Origin: Lentzea aerocolonigenes
GTDB taxonomy: Bacteria; Actinomycetota; Actinomycetes; Mycobacteriales; Pseudonocardiaceae
Assembly (NCBI RefSeq): GCF_000955955.1
Contig: NZ_JYJG01000003.1
Span: 62,001 to 126,000, forward strand
Direction of reading: 5' to 3'
Length of the DNA: 64,000 nucleotides
The position numbers and the translations under genes are program-made. The notes under the pieces were generated by a model. The model had not been told where the DNA came from and did not search any database. It saw only the letters and a program-made list of their open reading frames with translations. Positions 42,608-51,316 of this stretch are shown piece by piece (within the stretch, counting starts at the first letter, position 1; the number at the start of each line of letters is the position of its first letter).

Positions 42608-43372
42608 ATGGCGAGGGCAGAGATCGCCGCCAGGACTCTGCGCACGGACCGATGGTGGCTGCCACCGCTGACGACGTTCGTCGGCCTGCTGCTCATCTCG
42701 ATCTACGCGGCGTTCCGCACGTTCCAGGGGGACTACTACTGGGTCGACCAGTACCACTACCTCACACCGATGTACTCCCCGTGCCTCACCGAGGAGTGCC
42801 TCCCCGCGGCATCGCACTTCGGTCAGTGGTTCCCGGCGCTGCCGGGCTTCCTGACCCCGCCGGTGATCATCATCCCGTTCCTGCTGGGATTCCGGATCAC
42901 CTGCTACTACTACCGCAAGGCCTACTACCGGGCCGCCTGGGCGTCGCCGCCCGCGTGCGCCGTGGCCGAGCCGCACAGCAAGTACACCGGTGAGACCAGG
43001 TTCCCGCTGATCGCGCAGAACCTGCACCGCTACTTCTTCTACGCGGCCTCGATCCTGCTGCTGATCAACATCTACGACGCGATCCTCGCGTTCGGCACCG
43101 GACTCGGCCTCGGCAACATCATCCTGCTGGCCAACGTCGCGCTGCTCGGCGCGTACACGCTGTCCTGCCACTCGTGCCGCCACATCGCGGGCGGGCGGCT
43201 CAAGCACTTCTCCAAACACCCGGTCCGGTACTGGATGTGGACGCAGATCTCCAAGCTGAACAACCGGCACATGCAGCTCGCGTGGGCCTCGTTGATCTTC
43301 GTCTGCCTCACCGACCTGTACGTCGCGCTGGTCGCCTCGGGAACGATCTCCGACCTCCGCTTCATCAACTAA
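42608..43372 (+). CDS. sdhC: succinate dehydrogenase membrane anchor (SdhC-like)
   Basis: A 254-residue integral membrane subunit with about five helices and conserved His (NLHRYFFY, CHSCRHIAGG, NNRHMQLAW) for heme b and quinone. This matches the actinobacterial Sdh1-type single anchor, which passes electrons from SdhB to menaquinone. ATG 42608 has AAAGGTGAG upstream. It begins the sdhCAB operon; sdhA starts 9 nt after its stop. Confidence 0.85.
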   Translation: MARAEIAARTLRTDRWWLPPLTTFVGLLLISIYAAFRTFQGDYYWVDQYHYLTPMYSPCLTEECLPAASHFGQWFPALPGFLTPPVIIIPFLLGFRITCYYYRKAYYRAAWASPPACAVAEPHSKYTGETRFPLIAQNLHRYFFYAASILLLINIYDAILAFGTGLGLGNIILLANVALLGAYTLSCHSCRHIAGGRLKHFSKHPVRYWMWTQISKLNNRHMQLAWASLIFVCLTDLYVALVASGTISDLRFIN

Positions 43373-43381
43373 GGAGTGGTT

Positions 43382-45250
43382 TTGCCCGAGCTGGAAAGGC
43401 ATTCGTTCGACGTTCTCGTGATCGGTGCCGGTGGCGCTGGGTTGCGTGCCGCGATCGAGGCCCGTGAGCACGGCCTGCGCACCGCCGTTCTCTGCAAGTC
43501 GTTGTTCGGCAAGGCCCACACCGTCATGGCCGAGGGTGGCATCGCCGCCGCCATGGGCAACGTGAACTCGAGCGACAGCTGGCAGGTGCACTTCCGCGAC
43601 ACCATGCGCGGCGGCAAGTTCCTCAACAACTGGCGGATGGCCGAGCTGCACGCGCAGGAAGCGCCGCAACGTGTCTGGGAGCTGGAGACCTACGGCGCGC
43701 TGTTCGACCGCACCAAGGACGGCCGGATCTCGCAGCGCAACTTCGGTGGCCACGAGTACCCGCGTCTCGCGCACGTCGGTGACCGCACCGGACTCGAACT
43801 GATCCGCACGCTGCAGCAGAAGATCGTTTCGTTGCAGCAGGAGGACTTCAAGGAGTTCGGCGACTACGAGGAACGCCTGCGGGTGTTCCAGGAGTTCACC
43901 GTCACCGACCTCGTCAAGGACGGGGACCGGATCGCCGGCGCGTTCGGCTACTGGCGCGAGTCCGGCCGGTTCGTGCTGTTCGAGGCACCGGCGGTGATCC
44001 TCGCGACCGGCGGCATCGGCAAGTCGTTCAAGGTCACCTCGAACTCCTGGGAGTACACCGGCGACGGTCACGCGCTCGCGATGCGCGCGGGTGCCTCGCT
44101 GATCAACATGGAGTTCATCCAGTTCCACCCCACCGGGATGGTCTGGCCGCCGTCCGTGAAGGGCATCCTCGTCACCGAGTCCGTGCGCGGTGACGGTGGC
44201 GTGCTCAGGAACTCCGACGGCAAGCGCTTCATGTTCGACTACATCCCCGAGGTGTTCAAGGACAAGTACGCCGACAACGAAGAAGAAGGCGACCGCTGGT
44301 ACACCGACCAGGCGAACAACCGGCGCCCACCGGAGCTGTTGCCGCGCGACGAGGTCGCACGCGCGATCAACTCCGAGGTCAAGGCCGGGCGCGGGTCACC
44401 CCACGGCGGCGTTTTCCTCGACGTGTCAACGCGTCTGCCCGCTGAAGAGATCCGCAAGCGGCTGCCGTCCATGCACCACCAGTTCAAGGAACTGGCCGAT
44501 GTGGACATCACCGCGCAGCCGATGGAGGTCGGCCCGACGTGTCACTACGTGATGGGTGGCGTCGAGGTCGACCCGGACACCGGATCCTCTTCCGTGGCAG
44601 GGCTTTACGCGGCCGGTGAGGTCTCCGGTGGCATGCACGGCTCGAACCGCCTGGGTGGGAACTCGTTGTCGGACCTGCTCGTGTTCGGGCGCAGGGCCGG
44701 TGCGGGTGCCGCGGAGTACGTGCGCGCGATGACCGACCGCCCCACCGTCTCCGAAGACATCGTCACAGAGGCGCGGGCGACCGCTCTGAAGCCGTTCCAG
44801 ACGGAAGGCGGCGAGAACCCGTACACGCTGCACATGGAGCTGCAGCAGTCGATGAACGACCTGGTCGGCATCATCCGGCGCCAGGGTGAGATGGAAGAGG
44901 CCTTGCAGCGGCTGGAGAAGCTCAAGGAGCGCGCCCAGTCGCTGACGGTCGAGGGACACCAGCAGTTCAACCCCGGCTGGCACCTCGCGCTCGACCTGCG
45001 CAACATGCTGCTGGTGTCGGAGTGCGTGGCGAAGGCCGCGTTGCTGCGGACCGAGTCGCGCGGCGGGCACACCCGTGACGACCACCCGGTGATGGACGCC
45101 GAGTGGCGCCGGAAGCTGTTGGTCTGCAACGTCGACGGAGATGGTGTCTCGGTGGAGGAGAAACCGCAGATCCCGATTCGCCACGACCTGCTGGACCTGT
45201 TCGACCGCGCCGAGCTGGAGAAGTACCTCACCGCCGAGGAGTTGTCATGA
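43382..45250 (+). CDS. sdhA: succinate dehydrogenase flavoprotein subunit
   Basis: A 622-residue FAD subunit oxidising succinate to fumarate. It shows the FAD-binding VLVIGAGGAGLRAAIEA, the covalent-FAD His segment KAHTVMAEGGI, the catalytic FHPTGMVWPP and RGDGG regions, and the HGSNRLGGNSLSDLLVFG loop near the C-terminus. The start is decided by the Shine-Dalgarno sequence: AAGGAG (43371-43376) lies 5 nt before TTG 43382, while the in-frame GTG 43376 overlaps it. Its stop overlaps the sdhB start (ATGA). Confidence 0.93.
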   Translation: MPELERHSFDVLVIGAGGAGLRAAIEAREHGLRTAVLCKSLFGKAHTVMAEGGIAAAMGNVNSSDSWQVHFRDTMRGGKFLNNWRMAELHAQEAPQRVWELETYGALFDRTKDGRISQRNFGGHEYPRLAHVGDRTGLELIRTLQQKIVSLQQEDFKEFGDYEERLRVFQEFTVTDLVKDGDRIAGAFGYWRESGRFVLFEAPAVILATGGIGKSFKVTSNSWEYTGDGHALAMRAGASLINMEFIQFHPTGMVWPPSVKGILVTESVRGDGGVLRNSDGKRFMFDYIPEVFKDKYADNEEEGDRWYTDQANNRRPPELLPRDEVARAINSEVKAGRGSPHGGVFLDVSTRLPAEEIRKRLPSMHHQFKELADVDITAQPMEVGPTCHYVMGGVEVDPDTGSSSVAGLYAAGEVSGGMHGSNRLGGNSLSDLLVFGRRAGAGAAEYVRAMTDRPTVSEDIVTEARATALKPFQTEGGENPYTLHMELQQSMNDLVGIIRRQGEMEEALQRLEKLKERAQSLTVEGHQQFNPGWHLALDLRNMLLVSECVAKAALLRTESRGGHTRDDHPVMDAEWRRKLLVCNVDGDGVSVEEKPQIPIRHDLLDLFDRAELEKYLTAEELS

Positions 45251-45993
45251 GCTACCAGGGGAAGTTCCGGGTGTGGCGCGGTGACGACTCCGGCGGCGCG
45301 CTGGAGGACTTCACCGTCGAGGTCAACGAGGGTGAGGTCGTGCTCGACATCATCCACCGGCTGCAGGCCACGCAGGCGCCGGACCTCGCGGTGCGGTGGA
45401 ACTGCAAGGCGGGCAAGTGCGGCTCGTGCTCGGCGGAGATCAACGGCCGGCCTCGGCTGCTGTGCATGACCCGGATGTCGACGTTCACGGAGGGCGAGAC
45501 GATCACGGTCACGCCGATGCGGACGTTCCCGATCATCCGCGACCTCGTCACCGACGTGTCCTTCAACTACACCAAGGCGCGCGAGGTGCCGTCGTTCGCG
45601 CCGCCGAAGGACCTGGCGCCGGGCGAGTACCGGATGCAGCAGGTCGACGTCGAGCGCTCGCAGGAGTTCCGCAAATGCATCGAGTGCTTCCTGTGCCAGA
45701 ACACCTGTCACGTGGTGCGTGATCACGAGGAGAACAAGGAGGCGTTCTCGGGGCCGCGATTCCTCATGCGGGTCGCGGAACTGGAGATGCACCCGCTCGA
45801 CACCGCCGATCGCGTCGACCAGGCGCAGGAGGAGCACGGACTCGGGCTCTGCAACATCACCAAGTGCTGCAGCGAGGTGTGCCCCGAGCACATCCACATC
45901 ACCGACAACGCGCTCATCCCGATGAAGGAGCGCGTGGCGGACCGCAAGTACGACCCGATCGTCTGGCTCGGCAACAAGCTGTTCAAGCGCTGA
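45247..45993 (+). CDS. sdhB: succinate dehydrogenase iron-sulfur subunit
   Basis: A 248-residue protein. The N-terminal ferredoxin fold holds the [2Fe-2S] ligands in WNCKAGKCGSCSAE and LLCMTRM. The C-terminal helical domain holds CIECFLCQNTCH and CNITKCCSEVCPEHIHI for the [4Fe-4S] and [3Fe-4S] clusters. It transfers electrons from SdhA to the membrane anchor. The length is normal. It overlaps sdhA by 4 nt and, at the 3' end, the converging response regulator gene by 11 nt. Confidence 0.93.
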   Translation: MSYQGKFRVWRGDDSGGALEDFTVEVNEGEVVLDIIHRLQATQAPDLAVRWNCKAGKCGSCSAEINGRPRLLCMTRMSTFTEGETITVTPMRTFPIIRDLVTDVSFNYTKAREVPSFAPPKDLAPGEYRMQQVDVERSQEFRKCIECFLCQNTCHVVRDHEENKEAFSGPRFLMRVAELEMHPLDTADRVDQAQEEHGLGLCNITKCCSEVCPEHIHITDNALIPMKERVADRKYDPIVWLGNKLFKR

Positions 45994-46624
45994 ACGCCTG
46001 AGGCACGACCAGCCGGGACTCGTAGGCCATCACCACGGCCTGCGCCCGGCTGGTCAGCCGCAGCTTCGTCATCACGCGGTTGAGGTGCGTCTTCACCGTG
46101 CCCTCGGTGACGGTCAGCTTCGCCGCGATGGCCGCGTTCGTCAGCCCCGTGCCGACGAGCCGCAGCACCTCGCGTTCGCGGCCCGTGAGCTCGTCCAGGC
46201 CCACCGCACTCCACGGCGCGACAGCCGTGTCACCACGCAGATAGGCCGCCACGAGCCGGCGCATCACGGTAGGGCTGAACTGCATCTCGCCGGACGCCAC
46301 CGCGTTGATCGCGGCCAGCAGACGGGCGGGTTCCGACTCCTTCAGCACGAACCCCGCGGCACCCAGGCGCAACGCCTCGTGGATGTACTCGTCGAGGTCG
46401 ACCGTGGTCAGGATGAGCACACGCGACGTGGCCGCCAGCTGTTCCACAGCGGACAGGCGGGTGTCCATCAGCACCACGTCCGGGCGCGACGACTCGGCGA
46501 GCAGCACCGCCGTGTCGCTGTCGGCGGTCTCCCCGACGACTGTCATGCCAGGTGTGGCGTTCAGCAAAGCGACCAGGCCCGCTCTGAACAACGGCTGGTC
46601 GTCGACTACGAGCACGCGCGTCAC
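45983..46624 (-). CDS. orphan NarL-type response regulator
   Basis: A 213-residue protein with a receiver domain (acidic pair Asp8-Asp9, phospho-acceptor Asp54 in VVLMDTRLS, Thr in LILTTVD, Lys in FVLKES) and a LuxR helix-turn-helix (LTGREREVLRLVGTGLTNAA... IAAKLTVTEGTVKTHLNRVMTKL). The alpha3-beta4 part of the receiver is shorter than usual. No histidine kinase gene is nearby. GTG 46624 has GAGGGG 5 nt upstream and is preferred to ATG 46636. The 3' end overlaps sdhB, a possible antisense link. Confidence 0.87.
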   Translation of the reverse strand: MTRVLVVDDQPLFRAGLVALLNATPGMTVVGETADSDTAVLLAESSRPDVVLMDTRLSAVEQLAATSRVLILTTVDLDEYIHEALRLGAAGFVLKESEPARLLAAINAVASGEMQFSPTVMRRLVAAYLRGDTAVAPWSAVGLDELTGREREVLRLVGTGLTNAAIAAKLTVTEGTVKTHLNRVMTKLRLTSRAQAVVMAYESRLVVPQAFSA

Positions 46625-46750
46625 AATGCCCCTCATTCATGTGACGTCACCGCGGTAGATCCCCCCAACTCCGAGCGTACCGCGAAAGTTGACGAGAGAT
46701 CCACTGTTCGTGAGACGCAACGGTTCCGCTCTCGTCGATACGTTCCGCGC

Positions 46751-47029
46751 ATGCGCACCGCATCGGCAGACCTGCTCTCCGTCCGGACGATCACCGCCGA
46801 CGGCTCGGACGTCTACCTGCGCGTCACGTCCAGTCCCGTGGACCTGGAGATCCGGTGGTTCCGCGACGGCGACCTCCGGGTGGCGGGGAGCCCCGTGCTG
46901 TTCCCGGCGGGGGACCGTTCGCGCCGGCGGATCGGCTCGAACTTCCGCGCCGGGACGACGTTCTACCTGGGGGTCGTGGGCAGTGAGCAGGACTGGTGCG
47001 GCGTCGTCGACTGGAACGTCTACTCCTGA
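46751..47029 (+). CDS. small hypothetical protein, paralogue of the next secreted protein
   Basis: A 92-residue beta-rich protein without signal peptide. The segment RRIGSNFRAGTTFYLGVVGSE aligns with TRVGSNFKAGTKFCLASNS in the next gene, so the two are tandem paralogues. A -10-like TACGTT lies 6 nt before ATG 46751 and may drive a leaderless transcript. Followed after 13 nt by the secreted copy. Function unknown. Confidence 0.6.
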   Translation: MRTASADLLSVRTITADGSDVYLRVTSSPVDLEIRWFRDGDLRVAGSPVLFPAGDRSRRRIGSNFRAGTTFYLGVVGSEQDWCGVVDWNVYS

Positions 47030-47042
47030 GGGGAAACTCCTG

Positions 47043-47408
47043 ATGAAACGAGCACTCGTCGGTCTGCTCGCCGTGGGCTTCGCGATGCTGTCCGCCGTGC
47101 CCGCGCAGGCGGCGTCGACCACGATCACGGTGCCGTTCAAGCACAACCAGATCACGTGGTTCACGACCGCGCGCACGATCACCGTCGCGGGCTCGAACAT
47201 CGACGCCCAGGTCGCCTACGGCGGCATCATGCAGCTCGCCTGGTACAAGTGCGGCGACCGCAACACGCGCGGCGCGTTCGTGCGGATGGAGGAGACGCGC
47301 ACGCGCGTCGGCTCGAACTTCAAGGCGGGCACCAAGTTCTGCCTCGCCTCGAACAGCCCGTACACCTCGGGCACCGTCGGAGGAACGTTGTGGTGGAGCG
47401 GAAACTGA
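47043..47408 (+). CDS. small secreted protein
   Basis: A 121-residue protein with a clear signal peptide (MKRALVGLLAVGFAMLSAV, cleaved at AQA-A near 23) and a ~98-residue mature beta-rich domain with two Cys (YKCGD, KFCLAS) and C-terminal LWWSG. GAGGGGA lies about 8 nt before the ATG. It is a paralogue of the preceding gene with an export signal added. The 3' end overlaps the lipoprotein gene by 19 nt. Function unknown. Confidence 0.72.
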   Translation: MKRALVGLLAVGFAMLSAVPAQAASTTITVPFKHNQITWFTTARTITVAGSNIDAQVAYGGIMQLAWYKCGDRNTRGAFVRMEETRTRVGSNFKAGTKFCLASNSPYTSGTVGGTLWWSGN

Positions 47409-47866
47409 CCGCACTGCTCCCGATCTCTCTGGTCGCGGTCGCCCTGCTCGCGGGCTGCGCGACGCCCCAACCGCAGTTCGTGGACCAGGGGCAGTACGCG
47501 AAAGCCGTGCGGGACAGCGCTTCGAAGCTCACCTGGCCGGACGGCCGCACGCCGGACCTCGACGTGCTCGCGGAGAAGTCGGGTCCGGGGCCGGACAAGG
47601 CACCGGTGGGCAGCGAGCGGATCGTCCTGGAGATGACCAACGCGTGCGCCTGGTACCTCGGCTGGGAGGACGCCCGCAAGCGCGGCGACCAAGCGGCCGA
47701 GTCCACGGCGTTGAAGGTGATGGACGAGGTGCTGCCGAAGTTCTCACCGGAGGACCCGGACGGTCAGCGCTACGCCCGTGAGACGGCTGCCAAGGCCAAG
47801 GCGGGCAACGGTTCACTGGCGGCGGACTACGTGGCGAACAACTGCGAGTCCGTGGTCTGGAAGTAG
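47390..47866 (+). CDS. small predicted lipoprotein
   Basis: A 158-residue protein. The signal peptide ends in the lipobox LLAGC with Cys23 as lipid site. The mature part is helical and soluble (ACAWYLGWEDARKRGDQAAESTALKVM). GGAGG lies 6 nt before GTG 47390; GTG 47393 is an alternative. It overlaps the secreted-protein gene, so the three small genes form one operon. A strong terminator follows. No family recognised. Confidence 0.7.
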   Translation: MVERKLTALLPISLVAVALLAGCATPQPQFVDQGQYAKAVRDSASKLTWPDGRTPDLDVLAEKSGPGPDKAPVGSERIVLEMTNACAWYLGWEDARKRGDQAAESTALKVMDEVLPKFSPEDPDGQRYARETAAKAKAGNGSLAADYVANNCESVVWK

Positions 47867-47867
47867 C

Positions 47868-47904
47868 AGAACGGGGCGTGTCCGATGTGGACACGCCCCG
47901 TTCT
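47868..47904. terminator. bidirectional hairpin terminator
   Basis: 16-bp perfect arms AGAACGGGGCGTGTCC (47868-47883) and complement (47889-47904), loop GATGT. Between converging lipoprotein and gluD genes. Confidence 0.88.
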
Positions 47905-47916
47905 CGCCGCGAACCG

Positions 47917-48774
47917 TCAGACCGACGCCATCTCGGGAATGTCGTCGGCGTCCACGTGGATGACCTTCTTGTTGCGGCGGTTGCGCTTCTCGAGGTAGGT
48001 CGCGAGCCACGTCAGCAGCAGGCACAGCCCGATGTAGATCGCGGCGACCACGATCATCACCGAGATCATCGGCCGGCCGAAGTTCGGCGCGTCACCACCG
48101 ATGCGCGTACCCCACCGCAGCAGCTCCTCGTACGTGATCAAGAAGCCGAGCGCGGTGTCCTTCAGCAGCACCACGAGCTGGCTGATGATCGTCGGCAGCA
48201 TGGCCCGCAACGCCTGCGGCAGCAGCACGAACGTCATCACCTGCGTCTTGCGCATGCCCAGCGCGTACGCGGCCTCGCTCTGCCCCTTCGGCAGCGAGTT
48301 GATGCCCGCGCGGAAGACCTCCGCGAGCACCGAGCCGTTGTAGAGCATCAGGCTGACCACGACCGCCGTGAACGCGGTCAGCTTGATCCCGGCCTGCGGC
48401 AGGCCGTAGTAGAAGAAGAACATCATGATCACGAGCGGGATCGCGCGGAAGACCTCGACGATCACCGCCGCGGGCGTGCGGACCCACGCGTGGTCTGACA
48501 GCCGGGCGGCCGCGAAGATCGCGCCGAACGCGAGCGCCAGCACCGCGCCGACGGCGAACGCGGACAGCGTGTTGCCGATGGCGTCGACCAGTGAGAGCTG
48601 GATCTGCTTGTAGTTGATCCAGTCGAGCCTGCGGCTGGAGAACTGGTCGGTGACGATGAACCGCATCACCACGTACACGATCGCCGCGAGCACCGCCGCG
48701 ATGCCGACGACGGCCATGATCTTGTGACGGACGCGGGCCTTCGGGCCCGGGACGTCGAACAGCACCATGCTCAT
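47917..48774 (-). CDS. gluD: glutamate ABC transporter permease GluD
   Basis: A 285-residue polar amino acid permease with about five to six helices. The EAA loop is EVFRAGINSLPKGQSEAAYALGM, which docks on the ATPase. The C-terminal tail is longer and polar (KRNRRNKKVIHVDADDIPE). ATG 48774 overlaps the gluC stop (ATGA). It is the last gene of gluABCD, a glutamate importer; only glutamate was shown as substrate in Corynebacterium and Streptomyces relatives. It ends at a shared terminator. Confidence 0.88.
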   Translation of the reverse strand: MSMVLFDVPGPKARVRHKIMAVVGIAAVLAAIVYVVMRFIVTDQFSSRRLDWINYKQIQLSLVDAIGNTLSAFAVGAVLALAFGAIFAAARLSDHAWVRTPAAVIVEVFRAIPLVIMMFFFYYGLPQAGIKLTAFTAVVVSLMLYNGSVLAEVFRAGINSLPKGQSEAAYALGMRKTQVMTFVLLPQALRAMLPTIISQLVVLLKDTALGFLITYEELLRWGTRIGGDAPNFGRPMISVMIVVAAIYIGLCLLLTWLATYLEKRNRRNKKVIHVDADDIPEMASV

Positions 48775-49418
48775 CGGGCCACGCTCCACCGCTTCTCGAA
48801 GACCTGCTGGACGTACGTCAGCGGCAGCACCAGGATGATGAACCCGATGGCGACCCAGATGAGTCCGAAGAGGACGTCGTCACCCTGGTCCGCCAGCGCC
48901 TCGCGGATGTTGCCCGCCTGGAAGACGGCGAAGCCGGACGCGACCGTCGTGTTCTTCAGCAACGCGATCATGGTGCTCGTCATCGGCGGCACCACCGAGC
49001 GCAACGCCTGCGGCAGCACGACGTTGCCGAGCATCTGGGTGAACGTGAGGCCGAGCGCGCGCGACGCCTCCGCCTGGCCGACCGGGACCGTGTTGATGCC
49101 CGACCGCACGACCTCGCACACGAACGCCGCCGTGTAGAGCGACAGCGCCACCAGCGCGGCGGTGTACTCGCTGATCTTCAGGATCTCCAGCAGCGGGTAC
49201 GCGAACACGAAGAACACGAAGACCAGCGTCAACGGCGTGTTGCGCAGGACCGTCACGTACCCGGTGCCGATGCCGCGGAAGACCGGCACGGGGCTGACCC
49301 TCAGTGCCGCGAGGAGCGTGCCCAGCACCAGCGACAGCACCGCGGAGACCGCGAAGAGCTGCAGCGTCTGGCCGAAAGCCCGCAGGAACAGATCTAGGTT
49401 GTTGGTGAGGACGCTCAT
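48771..49418 (-). CDS. gluC: glutamate ABC transporter permease GluC
   Basis: A 215-residue permease with about five helices and the EAA motif EVVRSGINTVPVGQAEASRALGL. It forms the channel with GluD. Preceded by a hairpin in the gluB-gluC gap, which may lower its expression relative to the binding protein. Overlaps gluD by 4 nt. Confidence 0.9.
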   Translation of the reverse strand: MSVLTNNLDLFLRAFGQTLQLFAVSAVLSLVLGTLLAALRVSPVPVFRGIGTGYVTVLRNTPLTLVFVFFVFAYPLLEILKISEYTAALVALSLYTAAFVCEVVRSGINTVPVGQAEASRALGLTFTQMLGNVVLPQALRSVVPPMTSTMIALLKNTTVASGFAVFQAGNIREALADQGDDVLFGLIWVAIGFIILVLPLTYVQQVFEKRWSVAR

Positions 49419-49453
49419 CGGTTTCCTTGCCGTCCGTCCGCCTTCAAAGGAAC

Positions 49454-49484
49454 GGCCGGTGGACCCACGCGGGATCCACCGGCC
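49454..49484 (-). terminator. attenuating hairpin between gluB and gluC
   Basis: 10-bp perfect arms GGCCGGTGGA (49454-49463) and complement (49475-49484), 11-nt loop. No T-run, so partial termination or mRNA stabilisation upstream is more likely than full stop. Confidence 0.6.
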
Positions 49485-49497
49485 ACGTGAGGAACCG

Positions 49498-50388
49498 TCA
49501 GTACCGGTCGATCTTCGGCTTCTCGGCGGACGAGCCGGACTTGCCCAGCGTGCCGTCGTAGATCTTCTGCCAGGAGCCGTCGTCCAGCGAGGCCTGCAGG
49601 ATGTCGTTCACCTTGCCGCGCAGGGCCGTGTCCTCCTTGGGCAGGCCGATGCCGTACGGCTCGCTGGAGAACGTCTTGCCGACGACCTTCAGCTTGCCGT
49701 CCTCGGCGGCGGCGTAGCCCTTGAGGATCGCGTCGTCGGTGGTGACCGCGTCGACCTCACCGTTGAGCAGCTTGGTGACGCACTGCGAGTAGCCCTGGAA
49801 CTCGAGGACGTTGCCCTCCTCGGTGAGCTTCTCGTCCTTGATGCGCTTGGCCGGCGTGGAGCCCGTGACCGAGCAGACCTTCTTGCCCTTGAGCGTGTCC
49901 TTGCCGGTGATGTCGGTGTTGTCCTTCTTCACCAGCAGGTCCTGACCGGCGACGAAGTACGGGCCGGCGAAGCCGACCTTCTCCTTGCGGCCCGCGTTGA
50001 TCGTGTACGTGCCGACGTAGTAGTCGACGTCGCCGTTGATCAGCGCCTGCTCACGCGCGGCGGACTGGATCGTCTTGTACTGGATCTTCTCGGGGTCGAA
50101 GCCCAGCTTCGCCGAGATCAGTCGCGCGATGTCGATGTCGAAGCCGCTGTACTTGTTCGTCGTCGGGTCCTTGTAGCCCAGGCCCGGCTGGTCTTCCTTG
50201 ACACCGATCACGAGGTTGCCGCGCGCCTTGGCCTTCTCGAACGTGGGCGAGCCGTCGACCTTGACGTCCTTGGCGACCTCGAACAGGCCGGCGGGCGCCG
50301 CCGTGTCGGTCGGGGAGCCCTCCTTGCCACACGCGGTCAGGGCCAGTGCGCCCGTCAGCAGCACCGCCGCAAGGGTGCGAACCCTCAT
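49498..50388 (-). CDS. gluB: glutamate-binding lipoprotein GluB
   Basis: A 296-residue solute-binding protein with lipobox LTAC (Cys20) and the SBP family 3 fold (VIGVKEDQPGLGYKDP, GFDIDIARLISAKLG, YFVAGQDLLVKK, CSVTGSTPAKR, VGKTFSSEPYGIGLPKED). It catches glutamate outside the membrane and delivers it to GluCD. AGGAGAAGGA lies before the ATG. A hairpin separates it from gluC, a common way to make more binding protein than permease. Confidence 0.93.
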   Translation of the reverse strand: MRVRTLAAVLLTGALALTACGKEGSPTDTAAPAGLFEVAKDVKVDGSPTFEKAKARGNLVIGVKEDQPGLGYKDPTTNKYSGFDIDIARLISAKLGFDPEKIQYKTIQSAAREQALINGDVDYYVGTYTINAGRKEKVGFAGPYFVAGQDLLVKKDNTDITGKDTLKGKKVCSVTGSTPAKRIKDEKLTEEGNVLEFQGYSQCVTKLLNGEVDAVTTDDAILKGYAAAEDGKLKVVGKTFSSEPYGIGLPKEDTALRGKVNDILQASLDDGSWQKIYDGTLGKSGSSAEKPKIDRY

Positions 50389-50428
50389 CGTCCTTCTCCT
50401 GCCATTCGTCCGAAAAGTGGGCTGACTT

Positions 50429-51181
50429 CTAGTGAGTCAGGATCTTGCCAAGGAAGTCCTTCGCGCGGTTGGACTTCGGGGCCGAGAAGAACTCTTCCGG
50501 GGTGGAGTCCTCGACGACCTCGCCGTCGGACATGAAGATCACCCGGTCCGCGGCCTTGCGGGCGAAGCCCATCTCGTGCGTGACGACCAGCATCGTCATG
50601 CCGTCCTTGGCCAGGCCCGTCATGACGTCCAGGACCTCCTGGACCATCTCGGGGTCCAGAGCGGACGTGGGCTCGTCGAACAGCATGACCTTGGGCTTCA
50701 TCGCGAGCGCGCGGGCGATCGCCGCACGCTGCTGCTGCCCACCCGAGAGCTGAGCCGGGAACTTCTCCGCCTGGTTGGCGATCCCGACGCGCTCCAGCAG
50801 TTCCATCGCGGTCTTGCGCGCTTCGGCCGCCGGCGTCCTGCGCACCTTCACCGGAGCTAGCATCACGTTCTCGACGATGGTTTTGTGCGCGAAAAGGTTG
50901 AAGGACTGGAACACCATGCCGACATCGGCGCGAAGGCGGGCCAGTTCCTTTCCTTCGGCGGGAAGAGGCTGACCGTCGACCTCGATGAGACCGGAATCAA
51001 TCGGCTCGAGGCGGTTGATGGTCCGGCACAGGGTCGACTTACCGGAACCGGACGGCCCCAGCACGACCACGACCTGCCCCTTCGGCACCTCCAGCTGCAC
51101 GTTCTTGAGCACGTGGAGCGGGCCGAAGAACTTGTCCACACCCGCCACGCGAATCATCGGCGGGGTAGAGGCGGCAGTCAT
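50429..51181 (-). CDS. gluA: glutamate ABC transporter ATPase GluA
   Basis: A 250-residue ABC ATPase with Walker [11 protein letters not shown]-loop VFQSFNLF, signature [15 protein letters not shown], Walker [14 protein letters not shown] and H-loop VTHEMGF. It powers glutamate import with GluBCD. ATG 51181 has GGAGGA 6 nt upstream and is preferred to starts at 51193 or 51259. First gene of the operon and divergent from the GluR-like regulator, which may control it. Confidence 0.93.
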   Translation of the reverse strand: MTAASTPPMIRVAGVDKFFGPLHVLKNVQLEVPKGQVVVVLGPSGSGKSTLCRTINRLEPIDSGLIEVDGQPLPAEGKELARLRADVGMVFQSFNLFAHKTIVENVMLAPVKVRRTPAAEARKTAMELLERVGIANQAEKFPAQLSGGQQQRAAIARALAMKPKVMLFDEPTSALDPEMVQEVLDVMTGLAKDGMTMLVVTHEMGFARKAADRVIFMSDGEVVEDSTPEEFFSAPKSNRAKDFLGKILTH

Positions 51182-51316
51182 CCAGTCCTCCATTTGGGGT
51201 CGTCTGCGTTGGCGGAAACCTAGGTGTCCGCCACCACACCAGTCCAGGACATTGAGCAAGACTTAGGGTCTCAACTCTGTCACAGGCAGACATCGGTTGC
51301 CCGGGAGGTAGCGAAA

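Noticed and set aside
42287..44128. 613-codon open frame on the - strand across sdhC/sdhA
   Set aside because: It lies opposite well-conserved sdh genes and has the Arg/Ala/His-rich composition of an antisense shadow in GC-rich DNA. Several other long frames (for example 40150-42129 and 5667-7436) were dropped for the same reason.
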